A stretch of DNA of 64,000 nucleotides from Cyanodermella asteris. Its lineage: Eukaryota > Ascomycota > Lecanoromycetes > Ostropales > Stictidaceae. The notes beneath the pieces are model-generated. The model was not told where the DNA came from, made no database searches, and saw only the letters and a list, made by a program, of their open reading frames with translations. The position numbers were made by a program, and so were the translations under genes. Each line of letters opens with the position of its first letter. The stretch's first letter is position 1. The DNA lies in contig UYJD01000010.1 in assembly GCA_900618795.1 (NCBI GenBank), positions 710,980 through 774,979 on the forward strand. Direction: 5' to 3'. This document shows positions 24,884-34,723 of this stretch, one piece after another.

Positions 24884-26545
24884 ATGAGCGGCGCAACAGA
24901 ACAGCATAACGACGATGCCGGGGAGCCAGACTTGCCACAGCTTCCTTCAGGCGATGGCGTTGTTCCTGCGCACACGAGGCATGCCCAACTGATTTCTACC
25001 GAGCCTTTACAGGCCAGCACCTCCTCAGATCTCCCAACATTCTCCAGCGACGATGTTGCGCCTGCCGCGGAGAATTATTCAATCAGACGAAGGAAGCACC
25101 GGCGCGTGGGACCATGGTGGCAGCTTCCACACTCACAAGAATATCCACGCAAAAAGAGGCGGATGCAGAGAAACTTTGACAGCGGCGTATTCATGGGCAG
25201 TGAGAATAGCTTTGCATCTACTAGCGACATACCTTCTAGCGAGCTGGATCGTTTATCTACACACGAATTTGACGAGAAGGACGCAATGCGCAGGGTCTGG
25301 TTGCCTGAGATCAGATCAGATGGCTCAATCTCAGAGCATGCCGAAAGACCGAATGGCATGCCCCGTTACCAATCGGACGTAGGCATTATCCAGGAGCTGA
25401 AAAGGCCACTGGAAGACTCTGGTGAGGAAGATAACCCCAGGGACAAAAGGTCCAAACGATCGATATTGTCGTTGACGAGCGAAACCAAGTGCATTGTCCG
25501 TGGCCAGGAGATCAAGTATGACCCTGAAGCCAGAAGACGACTGGAGGTTGTAGAAGCAGCTGTGGAGGACTGGTCGAACGGCGTCGACTTGAATGGCAAG
25601 CTCACCTTGATCGACGAGGAGGTTGACGAAAGGACAATAGCTCAGCTCTTTCATCCGCTTCATCACCTGGTTCGAACCAGAAGGTACGATGATCCTGGTA
25701 GATACGAAGACCTTGTTCCCGATATACGTCTTTTCCTCAACTCAAACCAGCTGCGCCGCATACCTGTTGAGGTATACCGACTCAAAAACTTGACCCACCT
25801 CTCGGTCAGAGAGAACTTTTTGCCGTCGATCGATGCCTCGATTGCGAATTGTACCAGATTACAGCACCTCGATCTTTGGAATAACGAGATTTTATGGCTG
25901 CCAGCTGAGATTTTGCGACCGTCGGCTTTGACGAAGCTCTACGTTGCCCCTCGACACTTTGTAAGACCAGTTGCTACGAAGCCGGACATCCTACCGAGCT
26001 TGTTGTTTGCCGAAGACCATGAGGAGAAAAAGTTATTTGCAATGTCACAGATTTCATATCTGGACTCCCTCGGAAGGGTCATACCGAAGTCGGCTCCGAG
26101 ACCATCTCAGACAGCGAATTGTGATCCGTCTCTGAAACCGTTTCATCCAACCGAGCAACCAGTACCGGCCACCCGGAGTCTGCTTGAGCTCAGTGTGCTA
26201 ACCATGGCTAAATATTGGCCTGAGCAAAAGCGGGACCGCATCCCGAAGATTATAGCTTCTACACCACATCTAGCGAGACTCGTGCAAGCCGGCTTTGAAA
26301 GCGAGCAGTTGGGTCAGTCAGTATGTCACTGCGGACAAAAGTTTCTCATTCCAAGAGCGGAGTGGTTTGAGTGGCGATGGATGAGTCATTTCCTCGTGCC
26401 GCTATTGTGGAGAGCCTGCAGTTGGCATTGCGCACAGGAAAGAAAAGAACAAAATCTAGCACAGCCAGACGCCCAGCTCGAAGAGTATGGGTGGGAGCGT
26501 ACACAGCCGCCGTTGCAAGGAGATGAGATCGACCGAACGAATTAG
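24884..26545 (+). CDS. Leucine-rich repeat protein
   Basis: Uninterrupted 553-aa ORF. The N-terminal 180 residues are hydrophilic and disordered-looking with a basic stretch RRRKHRRVGPWW and KKRRMQR that could act as a nuclear signal. Three to four leucine-rich repeats follow (about 275-360): DIRLFLNSNQLRRIPVEVYRLKN, LTHLSVRENFLPSID and LQHLDLWNNEILWLPAE. The C-terminal region contains a conserved-looking CHCGQKF cysteine pair followed by WFEWRWMSHFLVPLLWRACSWHC, suggesting a small metal-binding or structural element. LRRs indicate protein binding; partner and pathway are unknown. The ATG at 24884 is the first in frame. Confidence 0.82.
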   Translation: MSGATEQHNDDAGEPDLPQLPSGDGVVPAHTRHAQLISTEPLQASTSSDLPTFSSDDVAPAAENYSIRRRKHRRVGPWWQLPHSQEYPRKKRRMQRNFDSGVFMGSENSFASTSDIPSSELDRLSTHEFDEKDAMRRVWLPEIRSDGSISEHAERPNGMPRYQSDVGIIQELKRPLEDSGEEDNPRDKRSKRSILSLTSETKCIVRGQEIKYDPEARRRLEVVEAAVEDWSNGVDLNGKLTLIDEEVDERTIAQLFHPLHHLVRTRRYDDPGRYEDLVPDIRLFLNSNQLRRIPVEVYRLKNLTHLSVRENFLPSIDASIANCTRLQHLDLWNNEILWLPAEILRPSALTKLYVAPRHFVRPVATKPDILPSLLFAEDHEEKKLFAMSQISYLDSLGRVIPKSAPRPSQTANCDPSLKPFHPTEQPVPATRSLLELSVLTMAKYWPEQKRDRIPKIIASTPHLARLVQAGFESEQLGQSVCHCGQKFLIPRAEWFEWRWMSHFLVPLLWRACSWHCAQERKEQNLAQPDAQLEEYGWERTQPPLQGDEIDRTN

Positions 26546-26866
26546 CATGCGGGATGGCGGGCCTTGAGAGCCAAGATCGAACTCCTCGATGCAAATTCCA
26601 AGCGCAAAGTGCCCGATCTTCTACGTGAGTTCCAAATGGACATGTTCCGGATCATGGATCGGGCCTCACCTGGAAACCTCAGAGAGATGACGATACAAAA
26701 AATCCCGACATATCGACGCCGCTGAACTAGCGCACTCGTCGAGGTACATACGCAACTTGAAATGATCATTCATATTCCTCATTTACCGCCCATAATTTCC
26801 ATCTCTGACCCCCCATTTTTCCGATTCCTGCCTCCCGTTCATTGACAAGTATCAGATAATGGAACT
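26546..26866. other. Convergent 3' intergenic region (LRR / RAV2)
   Basis: About 320 bp between convergent stop codons. Nothing recognised. Confidence 0.5.
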
Positions 26867-27885
26867 TCATTTTCCAGCATCCCGCACCGCCCCCAAAACA
26901 TAATCCAAGCTCGCCCTCGCACCGGCCACAACCCTCTCCATGGCCCCGACCTTCGCCACCAAGCTCACCATCCCAGGATCTGCAATCAACACTCTGACCT
27001 TCTCCCGAACCCTCACCTGCCTCTCCCCATAAAGCACATCCGCCGCCACCTCATCATGCCTCGGCGTCTGCGCCAACCCCAACCTCTCCCTAATGCTCAA
27101 ACTCGGCGCATCCGCCGCCGCCAGTGTGCGTATCGTAAGCACAAAACTCGGCGCCCCCGTGTGATCGCCCAGCGACAACGTGAGGCACACCTGCGGCGGC
27201 AACGGCGGGTCGAAGAGCGTCGGCGGCAGGACCGTAGGAGAGAGGTTTTGATCCGATTCGGGGGTGCGGATGAAGAGTGGGGGCAGAGTGGAGGGCGTGA
27301 GGGGGAGTTTCTCGGCGAGTCGGGCGTCGGGGACGCCGGTGCCCGCCAGGGTGCTGCTGATTGTGCTGAGGATTTCGGTTAGGAGACGGAGTTGGTCGGA
27401 GAGGAAGGGGGCGGTTAGCGGGGTGGTGGAGAGGATCGTGCTGGTGAGGAGGGCGGAGTCGGAGAGGAGAGAGGAGAGGGCTGTTAGGGAGGGGATCGTG
27501 TAGGGTGTTGTGATGCTGTGGGTTGAGGGGCTGTTGGGGAGCGTGGTCATATTTAGGGAAACTGTCTGGAAATGATAATCAGTTCTGTAATTCTCGATCG
27601 AGGTGGTCTGGACGGGAGACCATGGCGAATATTGCTTACGCCTCTCATGAGTGAGACGCCGGATCGCGTAATGTGTCCTTTGACCGCTTCACTCAGGTGT
27701 GCGGACACGGCGAGCGTGGTGCTTGTGTCGGACGGGATCAGAAGCGCGACGCATTCGTCGATGCCTTCGCGGAGGGATTCGAGAGTCTCCTTGAGCGAAT
27801 TGAGGAGCCATTGGAGTTCGCGGTCCTGCCGGCGGTGCATTAGCATCCAGTCGTCATCAACTTCGGTGAATATGCAGGTAGCCAT
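26867..27885 (-). CDS. RAV2: Rogdi/Rav2-like RAVE complex subunit
   Basis: Homologue of Rogdi/Rav2, a subunit of the RAVE complex that reassembles V-ATPase on vacuolar membranes. Two exons (27640-27885, 26867-27565; 74-bp intron, GTAAGC...CAG) give 314 aa. Support: the N-terminal helix ELQWLLNSLKETLESLREGIDEC, the strand VKGHITRSGVSLMRG, then FLSDQLRLLTEILSTI, which resembles the fungal block FxSGQLRLLxDxI, and the C-terminal all-helical tail. Acceptor choice matters: only the first CAG (exon beginning ACAGTTTCC) keeps the frame. The gene body has strong C+T bias and an unusual run of Thr/Pro/Leu. The assignment is by remembered family pattern, so slightly less certain than the housekeeping genes. 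Confidence 0.8.
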
Positions 27886-29499
27886 GGCGGGTTATAAATT
27901 GTAGTTGTGACGAGTTTAAGCATTGCGAGAGGCAGATTTACATGCATATGAATTGAGACACGAAAATTGATGCCTATAAAATAATATACGTGGTTCGTAT
28001 TTCGGTTTGTGCTGGAGCATTGTCGCGCCTTCAAGGCTACATGATTTTGTACTTTGAGTAGGCAACAGAATCGCCTGCCATTCAGGTTGACACATGATGC
28101 AGACAAACACATATAATAGATTTATTATTGCAATGTTGGACTTACTGCTACAGCTTGCCGTTTGTCCTTGAGTTCCGCGGCTGATGCCACTGGCGGATAG
28201 ATGGCTGTCGACATGTTGACGTGGAGAACTTCTCAGGCTTGAGAGCGGACGAGGTCTCGCTGAAGATTCAAGGCAGAGCAAGCAAATCCGCTCATGCAGC
28301 TGTAAGACTTGATCCCAAGAACGTCTCTCTGTATGTATGGGCTATTAGTGGTTTTTAGGTATGTAGCTGATGAACAACGAGTGGTTGGAAGTCTGGGGAA
28401 GCCAAGAGCCGCATAGAAGACCGAACCTCGAACTCAGACAACTCCGTACGACTTCTTCCACACTTCAACTTTCAGCCACTATGCCACAGATGATGGCACC
28501 GCCGGTAAGATGTTGCTCGGATTCAGAACCATCGATCTTAATACTATCGACCAAAATGAGGGAATCGAAAATCATCTTACAGCCAGCTTGAGCGGTCCAC
28601 TTGGAGCACCGCGCTATTCCGGCACTTGGGCACGACTTTCATACCCACCACGTCCTTCCACTCGGCTTACTCGCACATACTTGTGCCATTCTGATGATTT
28701 GACGTTCTCGCCACTGCGCCGCCTTGTTGCAAAACCCGCGGAGCCTCGCTGGAGTTGATGCTTGTGCCCATGGTGGGAAGTTGTGCTGGAGGCCCGCAAA
28801 GCTTCATTCCTGTATCAGTTCGGGTGCATGTGCATGAGAGCGAGTCGTACTGAGGCCCTGCATATGTAACTAGATATGCTTCGGAGCCTTGTCCTTCCCC
28901 AGCGTGCGTGGCTGTGCTCCGACCAAGTTACTAGTGAACATCCGAACGTGCCAGCAGACATCAGCTCTGCAACAACAGTAGCTCAGGTAAGTGCTTGTTC
29001 GCTCCAATTTCCAAGAATTTCATGGTCGTCTGTGTTCGTGTCTTAGGCAGCCCTGCTGAACTGTACAAGATCAATGTCGGGCTTCATGGCAGCGACCGCC
29101 AGCATCTTCCTTGCAGGAACTCTGTAGCAACAGCGAAAGAGGGCCAAATCGATTAGACAACATGATCAAGATAGTCGGATAGATCCCAAACGACCCAGAT
29201 CGACCGATAAGAAGACTACAGCTGTCATCTCGTGGGAGCCTCGCTCGGAGACCAGAGAACTGTAGCTGTTCAAGGCTTGTCAGCCGTGGTCTGGGGGCCT
29301 CTTTTGCAAGGATCGAAACATCTCACAGCGGGGTCTGCATCGACATGGCAAACATTCTGGCCTAACCGTTCACCATGGCTCTCTTGTCCAAAGTGAACAG
29401 TATAAAACACTCACTGATGGCCCGGCACCGCTCGAAAATCCTTCATCTTCTTTGAAAGCTGCGGACCTTGACTCTCTATCATCGAGTACATCGCCGAGC
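27886..29499. other. Intergenic with PSD-like gene promoter
   Basis: 1.6 kb between divergent genes. Only short ORFs without motifs. A TATA box near the right end is listed separately. Confidence 0.5.
29401..29407 (+). promoter_or_regulatory. TATA box of PSD-like gene
   Basis: TATAAAA lies 99 bp before the ATG at 29500, in the usual place for a TATA-type fungal promoter. Confidence 0.55.
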
Positions 29500-30795
29500 A
29501 TGTCGACCATCGAATCAGCCAAGTCGTGGAAGTATGTGGACTACAGCAAGCCTCTCTTTCCCTTGCCCCAAGACCCGCCTCCCTTTCCCTTATGGGAGGA
29601 GGTGGATCCGTTCGTCCAAGGCCTCGTCGACATCGTTGGCGGCATGGACAATCTCAATATGGCCGTAAAGGCCGCTAGCAGCAAGGGCATAGACCAGCTA
29701 GGCGAATGGGGCATCACTGACGGGCTAACGTTCCTCCAATTTGCCACAGGAATGCTCAGATGGCAGCCAATAGAGACCGTGGGCGGAAAAGAAATCTACT
29801 ACGTGCTCTGTGTCTTCGGCTTCATCTTTGACCAGTCACCTTTGAGCGAGCAGCAAAATCCCATCCTGCCATCCTCCGTTGGGATGCCTCTTTCGCCTCT
29901 CAGTCAGTGGCTGGTGGACCTGGCCGTCAAGGTCGGCGAATGGATGGACAAGCCAGAGTCCTTGACGCCCCAGTCAGTGATCATCTTCTGGCAATCTCCG
30001 AAATACAACATGCAAGAAGCTGCCACACCTCCAGGTGGCTGGAAGAACTTTAATCAACTCTTTGCCCGCAGACTGAAGCCCGGATCCCGGCCTATCGAAA
30101 GCCCACATGACGACAGTGTAATCACCTGGCCCGCTGATGCGACGTTCGATGGCGCTTGGCCAGTTGACGACAACGGGATTGTCAGCATCAAAAACATCGA
30201 ATGGCCGATTTCAGCTCTCCTCAAAGATAGCGTCTACGAAGACCAATTCGCAGGCGGCATTTGGATGTATTCATTCCTCAACACGATGGACTACCATCGT
30301 CAGCACGCGCCGGTGAGTGGTAAAGTGGTCGAAGCCCGCGTGATTCAAGGGCAATGCTATTTGGAAGTCGACGTCGTCGAGGACGATAACGGGAAGACCA
30401 TCGTGAAGCCACACCGCAGCTGGAAGCCAAAGGAGTCGCACGTCCAAAAGGGTCAGTATGGTGCCTTGGACGCGCCCGACAATGCGGGCTACCAGTTTCT
30501 GCAAACACGTGGCCTGATCGTCATTGAGAATCCGGATCTTGGTCTGGTGGCCTTCTTACCCGTGGGCATGTCGCAGGTCTCGTCCGTCAAGCTGTCCGTC
30601 GACGTGAGTGACAAGTTGAACAAGGGGGACGAGGTTTCCTACTTTCAATTTGGGGGCTCGGACTTCGTGATGGTTTTCCAGAGCAAGACGAATGTGGACC
30701 TTTCGGGGCTGAAGATGGGCCAGCATTACAATGTGGGCAATGTCCTCGCGACTGCTGAGCCTAAGAACATCCGCAGTTTTCCAGATGGGCAGTGA
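29500..30795 (+). CDS. Phosphatidylserine-decarboxylase-like pyruvoyl enzyme
   Basis: Intronless 431-aa protein of the PSD family, whose members make their own pyruvoyl cofactor by cleaving themselves before a serine. The frame extends upstream of 29500 but lacks another ATG, so MSTIESAK is the start. The PSD signature FNQLFARRLKPGSRPI (about 185-200), the FLNTMDYHRQHAPVSG motif with conserved His, and the processing site YFQF-GGS-DF (S387) are all visible. Canonical housekeeping PSD has LGST at the cleavage site; here it is GGSD. There is no mitochondrial or C2 domain and no membrane anchor. The non-canonical, soluble form resembles fungal PSD-like amino-acid decarboxylases such as PsiD more than membrane lipid enzymes; that substrate idea is inference. 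Confidence 0.85.
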   Translation: MSTIESAKSWKYVDYSKPLFPLPQDPPPFPLWEEVDPFVQGLVDIVGGMDNLNMAVKAASSKGIDQLGEWGITDGLTFLQFATGMLRWQPIETVGGKEIYYVLCVFGFIFDQSPLSEQQNPILPSSVGMPLSPLSQWLVDLAVKVGEWMDKPESLTPQSVIIFWQSPKYNMQEAATPPGGWKNFNQLFARRLKPGSRPIESPHDDSVITWPADATFDGAWPVDDNGIVSIKNIEWPISALLKDSVYEDQFAGGIWMYSFLNTMDYHRQHAPVSGKVVEARVIQGQCYLEVDVVEDDNGKTIVKPHRSWKPKESHVQKGQYGALDAPDNAGYQFLQTRGLIVIENPDLGLVAFLPVGMSQVSSVKLSVDVSDKLNKGDEVSYFQFGGSDFVMVFQSKTNVDLSGLKMGQHYNVGNVLATAEPKNIRSFPDGQ

Positions 30796-31222
30796 GAAGC
30801 ACGGTCTGTATTCGTTGACAAGCTACGTATCTTCGCAACTAGGCTCAATCATCTCTCTCTGAACATGTGGCTATCCTGGTGCGATGTATTCTCCTTGACC
30901 CATTGTAAACATTGAGGCCACTCTGGGGGCTCACTTCTTGAACGGAACGGAACCTTGAGTATGTGTATTGGTTCGAATAGTAGACACCGGTCTCCAAGCC
31001 TTCTTCACGTATTACGGCCCAATTCGATACGGCTGCAGTCTTCGTGGATCCCGATACAGGCTCACATTGGCAGCCTCAGAGAGTCTGAAATCCTTTGAAT
31101 GACTCAAGCTGTTACGCCTGCCACCTCGGAAACCAAAACAATGCCTAACTCTTCGCCACACGTACCTTCTGTACTGCTTTCACCTCTATTCTTGCACACC
31201 CCCGCATCGTGACAGCCTCAAC
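30796..31222. other. Intergenic between PSD-like gene and APH pseudogene
   Basis: About 430 bp; nothing recognised beyond presumed 3' and 5' flanks. Confidence 0.4.
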
Positions 31223-32544
31223 ATGTCTGCCGGAGACTCTTCAAGCGGAGATAATGATTCTCAGGTCCTAGCCTGCATCCAGCAAAACCGGATTCTTGAC
31301 CTCTTGCCCCGATATCCGTTGAGCGGCAGGGCCGAGATTCAAGCGGTCGACATAATGCTAAACACAATCGTCCGGTTGTGGAGGAACCGATCTTTGGATC
31401 TTGCCATGTCGTCTTCTCCGTACGGTTCTCGGACGGCTTGAGATGGATTTTCAAAGTCCCGGCTCACGGAACTAGAGACCCGTTAGATGAGTCGTCCGCT
31501 AGTTCACTAGATAGCGAAGTTTCCACGATGACTCTCCTCAGACAAAACACATCGATACCAATTCCGGAGATTCACGTATATGCTGCGTTTGACAAGTCTA
31601 GCGAGCTTTCACAGCGCCGGACAACCGCTCTCCGAGAAATCGCAACTGCGATGGCACAATTGCGCAAGATCACGTTCGATGAAGGAGGGTCCCCATTGTT
31701 CAAATCTGATGACGTATTCATGGAAGTCATGGCCCTACGAGACATCGGCCATGAAGCCACGTTGGACAGCGTCTTCGATGGAGATGGCGTTGAGCAGTTG
31801 ACCTTCTTTGACAGCGGGGCCTTCACTGACCCTCAAGCCTACTATACACAGTAACTCGACCATCTACCGCAATCCAAGGTTCAGTACCGGAAGGGCAGAA
31901 ACATGCTCCTGCGCCTTCCCTTCAGCCGATGCCCCCGACTGTTGAACCAAAGCAACGATTCGTGCTTTGTCACCCAAACTTCGGCTTCCAGAACTTCCTC
32001 TTCATGCCGGACGGACACTTGCAGGCCGTGATCGATTGGGGTAGCGTGGCCGCGGTGCATCTTGACATCGGGTGCGAGAGTTATCCCAGCTGACTAACAA
32101 GAGATTTGGATCCGGCAAATTACGCATTGGTATCGGATATGGACAGAGGCTTTCCACCTGTTCGCCTGCGGGAAGATTCACATGAAACTTTGGCGGCGCA
32201 CCGTGAGGAGTATCGCTCGCTCATGCAATCGGCTTTGCAGCAACTGGGTCCGAACCAGTGTCCGTCCAAACATGCAATCCTTGATACTTCGCGCAGTGAC
32301 TCTCGCACAGCGCCCTCACTTTGCGTAGAAAACCGCTTATTGCCAGCTCGGAGCCGCCAGGCCAATTCCCGATTTTGAAGAATGTGTCGATGAGATTCTG
32401 TCGTTGTCTCCGGATGAGGAGTCGAACCTTCACCTCTATGACATCGTAGACAATATGGCCGATGAGGCTATTGAAAATGAAGTCCTTGAGCGGCTGAACT
32501 TGGCGTTTGAGCGTCTCCTCGTTGCAGGCGCCTATCAACGATGA
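31223..32544 (+). pseudogene. Broken APH/choline-kinase-like phosphotransferase gene
   Basis: Remains of a fungal APH-family kinase gene. Family segments appear in order but in different frames: FGSCHVVFSVRFSDGLRWIF and SEVSTMTLLRQNTSIPIPEIHVY (from 31378), then AMAQLRKITFDEGGSPLF and FTDPQAYYT; the catalytic region RFVLCHPNFGFQNFLF and AVIDWGSV near 31960-32050; and the C-terminal PIPDFEECVDEILSLSPDEESN ending at TGA 32542-32544. Damage: the segment between IHVY and the RRTT helix (about 40-50 residues in relatives) is missing, a TAA follows YYTQ near 31852, the frame changes near 31915, a TGA replaces the expected Trp after YPS near 32090, the frame changes again around 32260, and a TAG follows PHFA. 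Normal splicing cannot explain these. The catalytic HxN and D are still readable, so decay is recent to moderate. Confidence 0.8.
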
Positions 32545-32954
32545 TTAAAAATCTCCCGTCTGACCAGATGCCTCCGCAAGAGCAGCCACAATATGTCGAA
32601 TGTGGGTTCAGTCCTTGTGCTTGATGCGAGAGACCCCCCAGCACATGTCCAAACGCTCATCGTTTCAACTATGTATCGAAGGACGCGTCCTGATGCTTGA
32701 CCGGAGGAGGGGCTGCTGGAAAAGCAGAAAAGCAGCGAATTTGAGGAGTAACAGGCAGCGCCAAGCTAGCGGAACTTGGTTGCTTTGGGAGCGTGTCGGC
32801 CTTTTGGTGTAGTCCCTTACTTGTGATAGCATCTCGCCAGACCTAGGCCTTGGCCTGCCCTCGCCGTAAGATTTGAATTTGGGACGAGCTTGGGCCGGTC
32901 TGTCTTTGCTGTAATCCGGCCAACGACTCTGCATCCAGTATATCCAGTGAGATC
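32545..32954. other. Intergenic, APH pseudogene 3' / IMP3 3'
   Basis: 410 bp between convergent loci with no recognisable feature. Confidence 0.4.
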
Positions 32955-33596
32955 TCAAAGCAAGTCGAAATCATCAACAACGCCCCGGTACTTCGCAATG
33001 TTCCTCTTGATCTTACTCGAGTCCACCCACGTCACAAAGTCCTCCATGCTCTGTGTCACGAGAAACGCTGGATCTGTGACGACCTCGGTACCACAGCGCA
33101 CATGTCCCTGTTCAATATACTTGATCGCCGCTGTAAGTGTGTCCGCCATGCCCAGACGGTTCATGATGACTGGCAACCGTCGACGGCAGAATGCGCTCAC
33201 TGTAACCTTCTTTTCGACTTCGCTGAGTTTTCCGCGCCCTCCTGAGCCGGCGGTGCCGATTATACCCATTTCGTAGAGCTTTTCGAGGAGGAAGGCTTCG
33301 TGTTTGTGGCGGACGGGGTCAGCGGGGTCGAGGTCGGCAAGCTTGTGAGCAAGCTGTCTGGGAGCGAAGTTAGCAAAATTTATCTATACAGTGCATATAT
33401 TATCTCCCTTCCAAAGTTGACTCATGGCATACCTCAAGCTCCCGCATATGCGGTTGTACTTCGTGTAGTCTGAGGGTTTTTGGATCGAGTAGCGACGGAT
33501 GACTTGGGCGTCGCGATGGTTGTTTTCGGACTTGTAAGTGATGAAGTCGACCTTGCGGAGGAGCTTCTGCTCATGATGCTTGAGTTTGCGCACCAT
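32955..33596 (-). CDS. IMP3: U3 snoRNP protein Imp3 (S4 domain)
   Basis: Component of the U3 small nucleolar ribonucleoprotein, needed for pairing of U3 RNA with pre-18S rRNA. Two exons (33433-33596, 32955-33357; 75-bp intron, GTATGC...CAG) give 188 aa (yeast Imp3 is 183). Starts [18 protein letters not shown], an Imp3 hallmark, continues with [21 protein letters not shown], and carries the S4 RNA-binding domain [33 protein letters not shown] at about residues 105-140. It ends [21 protein letters not shown]...DDFDLL. The S4 fold and Imp3-specific ends exclude ribosomal protein S9. An insert [10 protein letters not shown] precedes the S4 domain. Confidence 0.95.
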
Positions 33597-34723
33597 CTTG
33601 AACGGTTCTGGCCGGTTTTAACAGTCGTACTGACGTGTAGCGGTTAGTTCGTGGAGTCTTTCTCAGCGTGCGCGTGGAAATGTTAGTCGAGCCCGGAGCA
33701 AAGTCCGCCAGATTTAGTTCCGCAAGCCACTTCAAGTACCGGACCCTGCATACATGTTGACGGAGGGGCAATGCGGCCTCTCAAATCTAGGCTGCAATTC
33801 AAGTCGCCTCGATGCACTTTCAATGCTGTAAACTATGGCATTCAGAGAGACATTAGAAGCCTTCAAGAGCGGCTACTATGATGCGCTCAATGACGGCGGT
33901 GAATCCCAACGAAAGGATAGATATTGGACGACAAAGCCGGTAGCGCTGGAATATCTGCATCTCGTCATGATCCGTCAAATCGGTTGCGGGTTGGGCGCAA
34001 CGGTGCTCTAGCGCTGGCTGGCACGACCACAGTCCATGGGAGTTCTTCATCTGCGATGCTCGCCGCTTGCTTGCTGGCAATGTTCTCAAGCACTTTTCTC
34101 TCTGGCAGCAAAGGTCTTTGATGCTCTCGTACCGATCCGCATCAACATGCCGATGATCGCTCGGGCCAGCAATTCTGAGACAGCCCTGCTTCTCTCCGCT
34201 ATCGAAGTAGCCCACTCACAGACCAGCAGGACCGACGTCAGCGGGCGTCGGCCTTCTAGTGCTGATGCAAGGAAGCATCTCTGCTCGTATGCCAACAGTA
34301 ACCTGTCACGAGAATCATGATGATCGGCTCCGTTTCCGCCGAAAGCCAAGCTGCAGGATGACAAGCTTTCTGATACTCCTCTTCTTGTGCTCGCCCAGCT
34401 CGCTGTGTGGTTTGCCAGGCATGACTGATGCAACCAGAAGCTTTCTGCTCCGAACCCCCTCGTCAGCAAATGCGATGATCGATGCTGTAAGAGGGTCTCT
34501 CGTCTTCCACAGGCGGTGGCGAGCTCTTACATGGCGCTGTTGCTTGTTATATGTATAGACTCTCTATGCCCTCCTTCTCGCGTCTTTGCCTCCTCGCTCC
34601 CTTGCATTCCCATCGCGGCCGTCCATAGCTGGCTGCCTTGTCTCGCTCGTCAACAGCGAGACACTTACTGGACCATAGTCCCCACTCTGTGATTCTTGAC
34701 TCTCTGGCGACATATGATTTAAC
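33597..34723. other. Intergenic with PTR2 promoter and a doubtful small ORF
   Basis: 1.1 kb between divergent IMP3 and PTR2. Contains the small ORF at 33835-34011 and, in two other frames downstream, ORFs to about 34320 that may be pieces of the same decayed gene. Confidence 0.4.
33835..34011 (+). CDS. Small hypothetical ORF, possibly start of a decayed gene
   Basis: 58 codons beginning MAFRETLEAFKSGYYDAL and containing RYWTTKPVALEYLHLVMIRQ. The composition looks protein-like, and segments in the other two frames immediately downstream (GALALAGTTTVHGSS, then LACWQCSQALFSLAAKVFDALVPIRINM) could be continuations after frameshifts, as in a pseudogene of a small membrane protein. No family recognised with confidence. 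Confidence 0.3.
   Translation: MAFRETLEAFKSGYYDALNDGGESQRKDRYWTTKPVALEYLHLVMIRQIGCGLGATVL

Noticed and set aside
32400-32440. tRNA B-box-like GGTTCGACTCC on the minus strand
   Set aside because: No A box or cloverleaf around it; the bases are part of the APH-like coding remnant (DEESNLH).
31223-32544. RIP as the cause of the broken APH gene
   Set aside because: The visible Trp-to-TGA change is not in the CpA context expected of RIP and there is no general TpA excess by eye.
32955-33596. Ribosomal protein S9 (S4 family)
   Set aside because: The N-terminal [13 protein letters not shown] and C-terminal DDFDLL ends are Imp3-specific.
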